Below, one piece after another: positions 9,104 through 18,330 of a stretch of 64,000 nucleotides of DNA (position 1 is the first letter of the stretch; every line of letters begins with the position of its first letter). Made by a program: the position numbers and the translations under genes. Origin of the DNA: Methanocaldococcus lauensis (GTDB taxonomy: Archaea > AGJL01 > Methanococci > Methanococcales > Methanocaldococcaceae); the NCBI RefSeq assembly GCF_902827225.1, contig NZ_LR792632.1, positions 55,030-119,029 of the forward strand. Direction: 5' to 3'. The notes beneath the pieces were generated by a model, which searched no databases, was not told where the DNA came from, and saw only the letters and a list, made by a program, of their open reading frames with translations.

Positions 9104-9265
9104 AAAACTATAACAACCAAATTATAAAATTTTTTCCTATTTTATTTTAAAATTAATTTAAACTTAAGATATATTTTTGATATGATATTTTATTTATTTA
9201 GTGTTAATTTTTATCTAATTAATTTTATATTTTTGAATTGGAAAATATTTATTTTGGTGATAAGG

Positions 9266-10351
9266 TTGAGATTTATAGACTTATTTTGTGGATGTGGGGG
9301 ATTTTCAAGAGGTTTTGTAGAGGAAGGTTTTGAACCATTGGTGGCTATTGAATTAGATGAAGATGCCGCTTTTTCCTATGCATTAAACTTTAATGGAGAG
9401 ATATATGAAAAAGTGAGAGATGGAGAATATAGATTAAAGGAATTAAAAGGTTATGTAGGAAGTTACCCATTCAAATTTCCTTTTGAAGATAAAGATATAA
9501 AGTGGTTAAGAAGATTGGGAACATTAAATGAGAAAACTGAAAAATTAAAGCCAATAGTTATTAACGATGACATTAGGGAGATACATTCCTTAGATATAAA
9601 AAAATTCTGCAAGAATAAAAAAGTAGATGTTATTATTGGAGGTCCTCCTTGTGAAGGATATACTGGGGCTAATCCAAAGAGAGAAAAAAATCCCTATGAT
9701 AGATTGTATAAAGATGAAACTGGAAGGTTAGTTTTAGAATTTATAAGGATAGTGGGAGATTTACAACCAAAAATATTTGTTATGGAAAATGTTCCTGGAA
9801 TTAAAGAAGTTAGAGGGGAAATAATAAAGGAGTTTAGAAATGTAGGTTATGAGGATGTATATTTCAATATCTTAAGAGCAGAAGATTATGGAAATCCTTC
9901 TGTTAGAAGAAGAGTTTTTGTATCAAATATAGAAATTAATCCTGAAAAGAAAGAACCAAAGACAGTTATTGAGGCAATAGGAGATTTAATGTATAAAGGT
10001 AGAGACATCCCAAATCACGAATTTGCAGCTTTACCAGCAAGGTTTAGAAAGAGAGTTCATAAATTAAGTTGGGGAGATGCTTTTATATATTTCAAAGGGG
10101 CTAATAGAAGGTTAGGTAATTATATAAGATTGCATCCTCTTAAATTGTCTGAAACTGTTATGGGTAAGAGATTCTTTATCCATCCTTATGAAGATAGGTT
10201 ATTAACACCAAGAGAACAGGCAAGATTAATGAGTTATCCTGATTATCATCTATTTGCAGGAGGTATAAGAAGTTCCTATAATCAGATTGGAGAAAGTGTT
10301 CCTGTAGCTTTGAGTAGAGCAATTGCCCAAGTAGTTAAGGAAAATTTATAA
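9266..10351 (+). CDS. DNA (cytosine-5) methyltransferase
   Basis: This transfers a methyl group from SAM to C5 of cytosine in DNA. Motifs appear in the normal order: I FCGCGG (7-12), IV GGPPCEGY with catalytic Cys129, VI ENVPG (from Glu174), VIII PSVRRRVF, and X NQIGESVPVALSRAIA at the C-terminus. The start is TTG 9266, which has GGTGAT four bases upstream; the 28 hydrophobic residues encoded before it are non-coding. There is no restriction endonuclease gene beside it, so it looks like an orphan methylase. The target sequence cannot be read from the protein. Confidence 0.88.
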   Translation: MRFIDLFCGCGGFSRGFVEEGFEPLVAIELDEDAAFSYALNFNGEIYEKVRDGEYRLKELKGYVGSYPFKFPFEDKDIKWLRRLGTLNEKTEKLKPIVINDDIREIHSLDIKKFCKNKKVDVIIGGPPCEGYTGANPKREKNPYDRLYKDETGRLVLEFIRIVGDLQPKIFVMENVPGIKEVRGEIIKEFRNVGYEDVYFNILRAEDYGNPSVRRRVFVSNIEINPEKKEPKTVIEAIGDLMYKGRDIPNHEFAALPARFRKRVHKLSWGDAFIYFKGANRRLGNYIRLHPLKLSETVMGKRFFIHPYEDRLLTPREQARLMSYPDYHLFAGGIRSSYNQIGESVPVALSRAIAQVVKENL

Positions 10352-10439
10352 ATAAAGTAATAAAAATAAATTATCAAAAAACATATAGAAAATTAAAAGA
10401 ACAAAATAAAAAATAATTAAAAATTAACTGGGTGAAAAA

Positions 10440-10871
10440 ATGTTTATCTGCTTACATAATACATACAGTGCTAAGCAAGTAGAGGAGTTTGGTAGAATTG
10501 CATATGGGTTTGACATAAACACAATAGTTATAACGAAGGCTACTGCTTCAGCAGCACAAAGTGGAGTTCCTACATTGCACAAGATGGCATATAAATTAGG
10601 TAAAAATGTTTTATTCTTTGAGGAGTTGGATGACGCTATAGAAGTTTTAAGACCAGAAAAAGTATTTTTAATAGGAAATAAAAATATTTGTGAAGAAAAA
10701 CTAAATTTTGACGAAGTTGGAAAAAATGATTTAATTGTTTTCTGTGGAGCATCAACAGGATTTACTAAATTAGAGTTAGAAAAAGGATTAGGAAGATACA
10801 TTGTAGAAAATGAAATTGGAGCTTTGGGGAATTTATCAATCTTTTTATATGAAATGAGTAAAAGAATTTAA
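10440..10871 (+). CDS. Conserved archaeal protein, possibly SPOUT-like
   Basis: This is a 143-residue protein of a conserved archaeal family sometimes labelled RecB-family nuclease, though no nuclease motif is visible. The C-terminal part, GLGRYIVENEIGALGNLSIFL, ends in an NLSIFLYEM helix that resembles the cofactor knot of SPOUT RNA methyltransferases. That comparison is my own and tentative. It starts at ATG 10440 after GGGTGAAAAA, stands alone, and converges with the nuclease gene downstream. Confidence 0.6.
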   Translation: MFICLHNTYSAKQVEEFGRIAYGFDINTIVITKATASAAQSGVPTLHKMAYKLGKNVLFFEELDDAIEVLRPEKVFLIGNKNICEEKLNFDEVGKNDLIVFCGASTGFTKLELEKGLGRYIVENEIGALGNLSIFLYEMSKRI

Positions 10872-10925
10872 AAACTGAATATTTAATTAAATCAATAAAT
10901 AGAACTAAATAAAAAAGTTTTTAAT

Positions 10926-13208
10926 TTACTCTTTTGGCTTCATATTTCTAATAATCTCTATAAACCTATTAATTACTTTATCTCTCAATCCTTCCACAAA
11001 TTTTAAACTACCTGCACACTCATGCCCTCCTCCATCTAAAGATGCTTCAGGAATCTCTTCCATTAACTGCTCAACTATTAAGTTTAAATTAAAGTTGTAT
11101 TTTTCATGAACTGCGTCTGTTGCTCTAACAACTCCAAAGTCAGGACCATAGGATAATGTTATAATTGGCTTGTCTTCACCATACTTTTGAACTATGTAGT
11201 CATGAGCAAACCCTGTTGTCTTTCCAGGTGGTGGGAAGGTAAATTTATGAGCATACTTCTCTACATCTAAAGTATTCAATATAATTCCATTTTCTAAGAA
11301 CTCTGTTTTTAATGCAGGAATTACTGACTTCATCTGTCTATCAACCATTTTCATTGCCTGTTCATATAATATCTCAATTAAATCCTCGTGTCTCTTAAAT
11401 TCTTTTATGTTTGTTGCCAATATATCATCAACAATTCCCTTTCCATCCATAAATCTTAAGTAGAATGCTTCAAAATCCATACATAAGGATATTTTTTCTA
11501 AATATTCTCTATTATATTCTCTTCCTTTACCATACTTTTTACTTAGTTCAGTCAATCTCTCAATTGCTATTTTTACATACTGCTCTGCCTCTTCCCCTTT
11601 AGCGTGATCCCCAACAACAGCTATTCCAGGAATATGTTTTATTTCATCTTCAACATCTGGATTAATCATCCTTGCTATCTCAGTTCCTAAAACTCCTGCC
11701 GTTAAATTGCTATCTCCACCAACTAAGTAAGGATTTACATGAGCATCGACATAGTCATCAACTTCTACTCTACCATCAACAACCTCTCCAGGGAAGTGGT
11801 GATCAATAACTATCACTTCAATACCATAAGCCTTTGCCTTTGATATAGCGGGAATATCCTCATCAGTACTACCGTTATCAATTAACACAATCAAAGGTAG
11901 TTTTTGCCCAAATTTTAAAGAGTCCTCTATGGAAAATACAAGGTCTTTGGTAACATCTTCTAACTCATAGAATGGAGCTTTTGAAGGTCTTCTTTTGAAG
12001 AAGTGCCATATTGCATCGACATCTATAGCAAACTGGTCAATTATTGGCAGTATTGCCTTCTCTAAGGCAATTCCTCCACAGTAACCATCTGTATCAGCGT
12101 GATGTCTAATAATTATTGGTCTTCCATCTAAAACTGCCTTTCTAATTCTCTTAGCAACATCAGCCATTTTTGGTCTTAATTTTTCTAAAACCTCACTTTT
12201 AACTAAGAATTCTATATCTCTTGCTGGCTCTGCTCTTTTATCTATTTCTTCCTCTATTTTTTTCTTAATTTCTTCTGCCTCTTTACCTTCTAATTTTACA
12301 AGTTTTATTCTTTCAATTTGTAATCTTCCTTCCCTTATTGTAACTCTACCTATAACATCAACTATATCTCCAACTTTAACTTCTGGATGAGCCCTTAAAC
12401 CAGCAATCTCTAATGCCGCCACCCATGTAAAGTCAGTTCCATCAGTTATGGTAAATACAGTTGGTCCAGGAGTTTGAACTATTTGGACTACTTCTCCTCT
12501 TATATGAACTACTTGATCTCTCATTTCAACTAAATTTTTGGTTATATCTTTTATTTGGGAGATAGGAATTTCTTTTTCATATTTAACTAAGTCATAAGTT
12601 GTTAGTGGGATATATTTAAAGTCAATTTCTCTTTTTTCTGGTCTAACATCTATTGCTTGCACAATAATCTCATCGCCAATATTTAAGTCCTCTAATTTTA
12701 AACTTATCATGTCTCTTGGCCTTAAAAGTCCTCTAACTTGATCGTTTAAGTTAATAAACGCCCCATACTTTTCAATTCTTGTTACAACACCTTTGTAAAA
12801 TTTACCCGGCTCTACATCGTAAAATGTAGCTAACTCATCAAACACATAAACATTTCTTAGTCCTTTCTTTCTCTCTTCCTCCTCTTTTAAACATTTATCA
12901 CATAAAGTCCTATCTTTAAAGTCAGGATACTTTCCAATTATTGCTCCACATCTGTCACATTTAACTACCTTCCCACTACCTCCACAGAAATCACATTTTG
13001 CATAAATTGGAACTTTTCCCGTTCCTTTACACTTTGGACACTCTATTTCTCCATAATCTAAGTCATAGTTTGCTCTCTTAGAAACTCTTTTTATGTGTTG
13101 TTTTGGTGAAAATTCATCTATGTATCCAGTTCCCTCACATACAGGACATGTTCTATATTTAACTATTTTTTTACCAGTTCCATCACAAATAGGGCATTTA
13201 ACTATCAT
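10926..13208 (-). CDS. DHH/RecJ-like nuclease with zinc-finger, S1 and OB domains
   Basis: A 760-residue multidomain protein. Residues 1-125 hold DnaJ-like zinc repeats (CPICDGTG, CPVCEGTG, CPKCKGTG, CDFCGGSG, then CDRC and CDKC). Around 133-205 is an S1 RNA-binding domain (GVVTRIEKYGAFINL), then an OB fold near 230-310. The DHH domain follows, with HHADTDGYCGG and IDHHFPG as metal motifs, and DHHA1 ends with DGGGHECAGS. The family cleaves single-stranded DNA or RNA from an end. Domain make-up suggests RNA or DNA processing linked to translation or replication. GAGGGAT precedes ATG 13208. Confidence 0.88.
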   Translation of the reverse strand: MIVKCPICDGTGKKIVKYRTCPVCEGTGYIDEFSPKQHIKRVSKRANYDLDYGEIECPKCKGTGKVPIYAKCDFCGGSGKVVKCDRCGAIIGKYPDFKDRTLCDKCLKEEEERKKGLRNVYVFDELATFYDVEPGKFYKGVVTRIEKYGAFINLNDQVRGLLRPRDMISLKLEDLNIGDEIIVQAIDVRPEKREIDFKYIPLTTYDLVKYEKEIPISQIKDITKNLVEMRDQVVHIRGEVVQIVQTPGPTVFTITDGTDFTWVAALEIAGLRAHPEVKVGDIVDVIGRVTIREGRLQIERIKLVKLEGKEAEEIKKKIEEEIDKRAEPARDIEFLVKSEVLEKLRPKMADVAKRIRKAVLDGRPIIIRHHADTDGYCGGIALEKAILPIIDQFAIDVDAIWHFFKRRPSKAPFYELEDVTKDLVFSIEDSLKFGQKLPLIVLIDNGSTDEDIPAISKAKAYGIEVIVIDHHFPGEVVDGRVEVDDYVDAHVNPYLVGGDSNLTAGVLGTEIARMINPDVEDEIKHIPGIAVVGDHAKGEEAEQYVKIAIERLTELSKKYGKGREYNREYLEKISLCMDFEAFYLRFMDGKGIVDDILATNIKEFKRHEDLIEILYEQAMKMVDRQMKSVIPALKTEFLENGIILNTLDVEKYAHKFTFPPPGKTTGFAHDYIVQKYGEDKPIITLSYGPDFGVVRATDAVHEKYNFNLNLIVEQLMEEIPEASLDGGGHECAGSLKFVEGLRDKVINRFIEIIRNMKPKE

Positions 13209-13409
13209 ATTATCCCTCTTAATTTAATAAACTTTAAAGGTTATTTATTAATATTAATTTTAATTAATAATATGGTAGAATAGTAAGTATTACTATCGCT
13301 AATAACTTGGAAGTCATTAATATAATTATCGAAGTTGAAAATAACTAAAAGATCAAATATAAAATTACAGAGAATGTAGGGTGATAACATTTCAAAAATT
13401 AGAATAACT

Positions 13410-14435
13410 TTGCTTTTATCGTTTCTTATATTATCAATATTTTCTTTATCAATACTAAGTATAATAACAGGAACTATTAAAATAGAACCAAAAAAATTTT
13501 ATAATTATTTATTAAAGAGAACGACTGGAAATCCTATTTATGATAAAATTATTGAAAAGTGTAGAATGCCAAGAACCCTTGGAGCTATATTTGCAGGAAT
13601 GGGATTGGCTGTTGCTGGTTTGTTAATGCAAAGTTTATTTAGAAATCCACTTGCAGATCCCTATTTAATAGGTGTATCAAGTGGAGCATCACTAGGAGTG
13701 GCTATTTATGTTTTTACCTCTTTACTATTTAAGTTTGGGATACCGCAATCTATATGGGGGTTTATAATATCTGCATATTTAGGTTCATTACTGTCTATGT
13801 TTGTAGTATTAAGTTTAGCAAGGAAAGTTAAACAAATTACCACGCTTTTAATTGTAGGTCTTATGCTTGGTTATATATCATCTGGGTTAATTACAATTGT
13901 CATTGCATTTAGTGATTTTGTTGGAGTTAATAATGAAGTCTTAGCAAGTTTTATAATGTGGGGATATGGTTCTTTAAGCCCATTAACTATGAAGGAATCA
14001 ATAATTATGAGTATTTTTGTAGTTATATGTTGCTCTATAACTTACCTTTTGTCAAAATACCTTGATTCTTACTTACTTGGGGAAATGTATGCAAAAAGTG
14101 TTGGGGTTGATATAAAAAAATTGAGAATTTTTATTATTTTAATATCTTGTATGATTACAGCAACTGTTGTAGCATTTGCTGGACCAATTGGATTTATTGG
14201 GTTGGTGTGTCCAATAGTTGCGAGATTGTTGTGCGGAACTTCAAAACACATCTATGTAATTCCAAGTGCTATGTTAATTGGAGCAGTTTTTTTAATTATA
14301 GCAGACATTCTCGTAAGGCCAGGTGTAGTAATTCCTACAACGAGTACTGAATTACCTTTAATGTGTCCTTTATCGATAATTGGAGCTCCAATTGCTATAA
14401 TAATTTACATAAAAAGAAAAAGAATGGGGATATAG
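13410..14435 (+). CDS. FecCD/BtuC-family ABC transporter permease, copy 1
   Basis: A multi-pass permease of the iron-siderophore/cobalamin class, with the family motif [16 protein letters not shown] near residues 73-88. The coordinate uses the first canonical start, TTG 13410. A perfect GGGTGAT (13379-13385), however, sits three bases before an in-frame ATT at 13389, and no ATG or GTG lies between. The true start may be that ATT, adding seven residues (M-S-K-I-R-I-T). The second permease starts on the base after its stop. No binding protein or ATPase gene is adjacent. Confidence 0.85.
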   Translation: MLLSFLILSIFSLSILSIITGTIKIEPKKFYNYLLKRTTGNPIYDKIIEKCRMPRTLGAIFAGMGLAVAGLLMQSLFRNPLADPYLIGVSSGASLGVAIYVFTSLLFKFGIPQSIWGFIISAYLGSLLSMFVVLSLARKVKQITTLLIVGLMLGYISSGLITIVIAFSDFVGVNNEVLASFIMWGYGSLSPLTMKESIIMSIFVVICCSITYLLSKYLDSYLLGEMYAKSVGVDIKKLRIFIILISCMITATVVAFAGPIGFIGLVCPIVARLLCGTSKHIYVIPSAMLIGAVFLIIADILVRPGVVIPTTSTELPLMCPLSIIGAPIAIIIYIKRKRMGI

Positions 14436-15467
14436 ATGAGAAAAATCCTTATTATTCTGATATTAATATTATTAACTTCCTCACTATTTCTCTATGGAAT
14501 TTTTAAAGGAGGAAATGCAAAATCTATAAGTATTGAAGATGTAAAAAATTTTTTACTATATGGAACTACTAAAAATGATTTTAAAGATATGTTAATCTGG
14601 AAAGTTAGAATCCCTCCACTAATAACTGCCTTAATAGTTGGTGCAGTTTTGGCAGTTTCAGGTTTAAAACTTCAAACCTTATTTAGGAATCTTTTAGCAT
14701 CACCATATACGACAGGAATATCGAGTGGGGCAGTGCTTGGTGTAGCAATTGCCATATTTCTTGGATTTTCATTTACATCTTTAAGTTTTCTTTTAGATAT
14801 TTCTAAGTCTAACTATGTAGTTGGTGGTTGGGTAGGAGCAGCTTTGGCATTGGTTGTTTTATTATTACTTGCTTCAAAAGTTAGAGAAGTTACTGGAGTG
14901 TTAGTTTGTGCTTTACTATTTTCATACTTCTACTATGGTGTTGAGAGTTATCTTATAACATTTGCTGAAAATGTGCAAATTCAAGAATTTTGGATGTTTC
15001 TACAGGGAAGTTTTACTGGTGTTAGATGGAATGATATAAAATTAATGGTCATATGTTCCTTAATTTTTTTAATTTCATCATATTTATTATCAAAACACTT
15101 AAATGCCCTACTGTTTGGAGAATCTTATGCAAAAAGTTTTGGTTTAAATATTAAAAGGGTTAGAATATTAATTCTATTACTTTCTGGCTTTATTGTAGGA
15201 TCTACAATTCCATTTGTAGGTTTAATTCCATTTATTGGAATCGCCTCTCCATATATAGCCAGAATTATTATGAGAACATCTGACCATAGGTGGACAATTC
15301 CTGCGTCAATGCTTATAGGAATGTGTATCTCACTACTATGTTATTTAGTATCTATAAAGATATTTGCTCCAAAAGTAGTTCCTGTAAAATCAATTTTAGA
15401 TTTGTTAGGTGGAGCGTTAGTTGTTTATTTAATATATAGCTCAGAGAAAAAATATAGATTTGAGTAA
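14436..15467 (+). CDS. FecCD/BtuC-family ABC transporter permease, copy 2
   Basis: The 343-residue paralogue of the preceding gene starts at the base after its stop. It has the equivalent motif RNLLASPYTTGISSGA and about ten hydrophobic segments. BtuC-type permeases usually work as homodimers; two tandem, different copies suggest a heterodimer. The substrate (Fe3+ chelate, haem or corrinoid) cannot be read from the sequence. The ATPase and substrate-binding lipoprotein must be encoded elsewhere. Confidence 0.85.
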   Translation: MRKILIILILILLTSSLFLYGIFKGGNAKSISIEDVKNFLLYGTTKNDFKDMLIWKVRIPPLITALIVGAVLAVSGLKLQTLFRNLLASPYTTGISSGAVLGVAIAIFLGFSFTSLSFLLDISKSNYVVGGWVGAALALVVLLLLASKVREVTGVLVCALLFSYFYYGVESYLITFAENVQIQEFWMFLQGSFTGVRWNDIKLMVICSLIFLISSYLLSKHLNALLFGESYAKSFGLNIKRVRILILLLSGFIVGSTIPFVGLIPFIGIASPYIARIIMRTSDHRWTIPASMLIGMCISLLCYLVSIKIFAPKVVPVKSILDLLGGALVVYLIYSSEKKYRFE

Positions 15468-15529
15468 ATTATTATATATAGTTACAGGCAAATAGTGTTT
15501 ATTATATAATAAAAATTGTGGGGATATTT

Positions 15530-17089
15530 ATGAAACCAACAGCTTATTTTTGTATGGAGTTTGCTATTCATCAACCTTTAAAAACTTACGCAGGGGGCTT
15601 AGGTTTCTTAGCAGGTTCTCATTTCAGAGCGGCTAAAAGATTAAATCAACCTCTTGTAGGAGTTTCAATATTGTGGAGTTATGGATACTATGATCAGTTG
15701 AGAGATAGAGAAGGTAATATGAAAGTTGAATACATAAGGAAGTATTATGATTTCTTAGAGGATATTAATCTAAAAGTTCCAGTTACTATAAACAATAATA
15801 CAGTGTGGGTTAAGGCATATAAATTGGAAGAGGATGTCTTTGGAACATGTCCAATATATTTCTTAACCACTGACATTCCAGAAAACGATGACTTTTCAAG
15901 AACAATAACACATAGGTTGTATGATGCTAACAATATATTACACATTGCTCAACAGATAGTTTTAGGAGTTGGAGGTTATAAGGTTATAAAAGAGTGTGAA
16001 AATGTAAAACTCTATCATATGAACGAACCTCATCCTCTACCGCTTGTTTTTAAACTTATAGAGGATTATGGGCTTGAATACACTAAAAATCATGTAGTAT
16101 TTACTACTCACACTCCATTACCAGAGGGAAATGAAACTCAGGATATTAATTTATTAAAATCTATGGGTTTCTTTGGAAATGTGGATATAAAATTAGCTGA
16201 AAAATTAGGAGGTAATCCATTTAACTATACCGTATGTGCTTTAAGAACATGTAAGAGGGCTAATGCAGTATCTAAGAAACATAAAGAAGTTTGCGATAAA
16301 ATGTGGAGTTGGGTTAAAGACAAATGTGAGATAGTTGCAATAACGAATGCTCAAGATAGACACTATTGGCAAGATCCTATAATAAGAGAGGCGGCAAAAA
16401 AATATGATATTGATATGTTGAGAGAGAGAAAAATAGAGCTAAAGGAGATATTATTTGAAGAAGTAGCTGATCAAACAGGTAAGATATTTAAAAAAGATAG
16501 ATTAACCGTAGTTTGGGCAAGAAGATTTGTAGCTTACAAAAGACCATATATTTTACTGTATGATGAAATGAGATTACTTGAATTATTAAAAAAGAAGAAG
16601 ATACAGGTTATCTGGGCTGGGAAGCCACATCCTAATGACCATAATATGATAGCCACATTCAACTGGATAGTATCAAAGACGAGAGATATGAAAGGGGCTA
16701 CAATATTAACTGGATATGAGTTAAAATTAAGTAAATTACTAAAACAAGGTTCAGATATATGGCTTAATACTCCAAAATTAAATCACGAAGCTTCAGGAAC
16801 TTCTGGAATGACTGCATCAATGAATGCATCTATACATATGAGTACTTTAGACGGTTGGCATGTAGAATGGGCTAAGATGTATCCAGATGATAGTTTTACA
16901 ATTGGAGATGGAGTTAGAGATGATGATCCTTATGTGGCTAACTGCATTTATAATTTATTGGAAGAAGTTGCTGATATGTATGACACTGAAAAATGGTGGA
17001 TGAAGGCATGTAACTGTGTTAATCATATTGTTGAATACTTTGATGCTGAAAGAATGGCAAAAGAATACGCTGAAAAGCTTTATAAATAA
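15530..17089 (+). CDS. Alpha-glucan phosphorylase-like protein lacking the PLP lysine
   Basis: The 519 residues match short alpha-glucan phosphorylases (GT35): AYFCMEFAIHQ at the start, HMNEPHPLP, THTPLPEGNE, then ARRFVAYKRP and HEASGTSGMTASMNA. In true phosphorylases the last motif reads EASGT-x-x-M-K and the Lys holds pyridoxal phosphate; here that residue is Thr428. The fold and glucan site seem kept, so it may be a glucan-binding protein or a glycosyltransferase. ATG 15530 is chosen for GGGGAT four bases upstream; GTG 15518 is the longer option. It is monocistronic. Confidence 0.75.
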   Translation: MKPTAYFCMEFAIHQPLKTYAGGLGFLAGSHFRAAKRLNQPLVGVSILWSYGYYDQLRDREGNMKVEYIRKYYDFLEDINLKVPVTINNNTVWVKAYKLEEDVFGTCPIYFLTTDIPENDDFSRTITHRLYDANNILHIAQQIVLGVGGYKVIKECENVKLYHMNEPHPLPLVFKLIEDYGLEYTKNHVVFTTHTPLPEGNETQDINLLKSMGFFGNVDIKLAEKLGGNPFNYTVCALRTCKRANAVSKKHKEVCDKMWSWVKDKCEIVAITNAQDRHYWQDPIIREAAKKYDIDMLRERKIELKEILFEEVADQTGKIFKKDRLTVVWARRFVAYKRPYILLYDEMRLLELLKKKKIQVIWAGKPHPNDHNMIATFNWIVSKTRDMKGATILTGYELKLSKLLKQGSDIWLNTPKLNHEASGTSGMTASMNASIHMSTLDGWHVEWAKMYPDDSFTIGDGVRDDDPYVANCIYNLLEEVADMYDTEKWWMKACNCVNHIVEYFDAERMAKEYAEKLYK

Positions 17090-17158
17090 CTTTATTATGG
17101 GGAGTTTTTAAATAATAATTTAATTAAAAATAATATTTAAAAAAATATTAATAAAAAA

Positions 17159-17407
17159 TTAGTCACCTTTACCTTCAATTTCTATGACTTTTACATATAT
17201 TGGATGCTCTTTTAATTGCTCATAAACTTTTTGAGCGGCTCTTCTGGATCTTGCAAGCATGACAAAAGCAATATCTCCTTGATATCTTGCTTCCGTAAAT
17301 GACAATATATCTCCTCTTGCAATACCTTCTCCAATAATTCTTCTAATTAAATCTTCATATTTAGTAGCATGCTTTTCAGGAATATTTAGTAAGATTCCAT
17401 AAATCAT
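17159..17407 (-). CDS. Small conserved methanogen protein, function unknown
   Basis: An 82-residue alpha/beta protein starting MIYGILLNIPEKHA and ending in VKVIEIEGKGD. It has no known catalytic motif. Its size and strand pattern suggest a ferredoxin-like or ACT-like fold, which is a guess. GGTGAT stands three bases before ATG 17407. It follows the next upstream gene by 33 bases and both are probably in one operon. Confidence 0.65.
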   Translation of the reverse strand: MIYGILLNIPEKHATKYEDLIRRIIGEGIARGDILSFTEARYQGDIAFVMLARSRRAAQKVYEQLKEHPIYVKVIEIEGKGD

Positions 17408-17440
17408 AATATCACCTCATCATAATATTTTATATTTATT

Positions 17441-18142
17441 TTATTCTGAAGTTTTTAATATTCCTAAGGTGTCATTTGTCTTTTTTGCAATGTCTAAGTC
17501 AAACAGTGCGATTGTTGGCAATAACCAAGAGAACCAAAATCTTGGCTCTCCATCCTTAGTTTCTCCGTAGTATGCAAATGACAATCTACCAAATCCTGTT
17601 TCTTTTTCAACTTTTCTCGCACTTCTTAAAAATCTCCTTGCAATGTTTGGAAGTTCTTCATAACTGTATGGCTTACCTCCAACACCATTCTGCATATATA
17701 GTTCTGAACTAATTCCAACATTTTTTATAGCTTTTATTAAGTTTCCTAATTTATTCTTTTTAAAGAATGCCAACAATAAAGAAGCCGCTGGAACTTTTAA
17801 AACTTCTATATTTTGGTTATCTTCATCTCTCAACTGACAAACTATATATGCTCTACCCATTTCCATCTCAATATGTGCATATAATTCCCTATTCTTTGGT
17901 AACTCTTCAAGAACTTCAATAACTTCATACTCCTTTCCATCCTTTGTAAATTTATCTCCAGCCTTTCTTTCATCTAATTCTACAGTAAAGTATGTCTCTT
18001 TACCATCAATCCTACCAAATATTAAATCAAATCCCCATTTTTTCAATGACTTTAATTTGAACTCTCTTTCTCTTTCTGGATTTCCAAGAGTTTCAAAAAC
18101 TAAAGTATTTACAACTTCGACTTCTTTTGCATCAACAACCAA
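17441..18142 (-). CDS. Conserved protein of unknown function
   Basis: This 233-residue soluble protein has a charged N-terminal half with many short strands and a mixed C-terminal half ([19 protein letters not shown]). I do not recognise the family. It starts with TTG 18142, supported by AGGTGAT three bases upstream. It is the first gene of a two-gene unit with the 82-residue protein. The 188-base gap to the divergent GTPase gene holds promoters for both directions. Confidence 0.65.
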   Translation of the reverse strand: MVVDAKEVEVVNTLVFETLGNPEREREFKLKSLKKWGFDLIFGRIDGKETYFTVELDERKAGDKFTKDGKEYEVIEVLEELPKNRELYAHIEMEMGRAYIVCQLRDEDNQNIEVLKVPAASLLLAFFKKNKLGNLIKAIKNVGISSELYMQNGVGGKPYSYEELPNIARRFLRSARKVEKETGFGRLSFAYYGETKDGEPRFWFSWLLPTIALFDLDIAKKTNDTLGILKTSE

Positions 18143-18330
18143 TATATCACCTTTTATTGAATTTTATTAAGTAAATTTCATTTATATATTTACAAAATGT
18201 ATATGTCTTTGAAGTTCTATAAATACTTTTCTATAATTTGTTAATTTATATATTTATATTAAATGCTAAAAGGTTTAAAATAGTAAAAATAGAGAATTAT
18301 TAAAAATAGAACTAAAAATAGGTGATAATT

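Noticed and set aside
13209..13388. Cobalamin riboswitch upstream of the permease pair
   Set aside because: No conserved B12-box or stem is visible, and such riboswitches are not established in these archaea.
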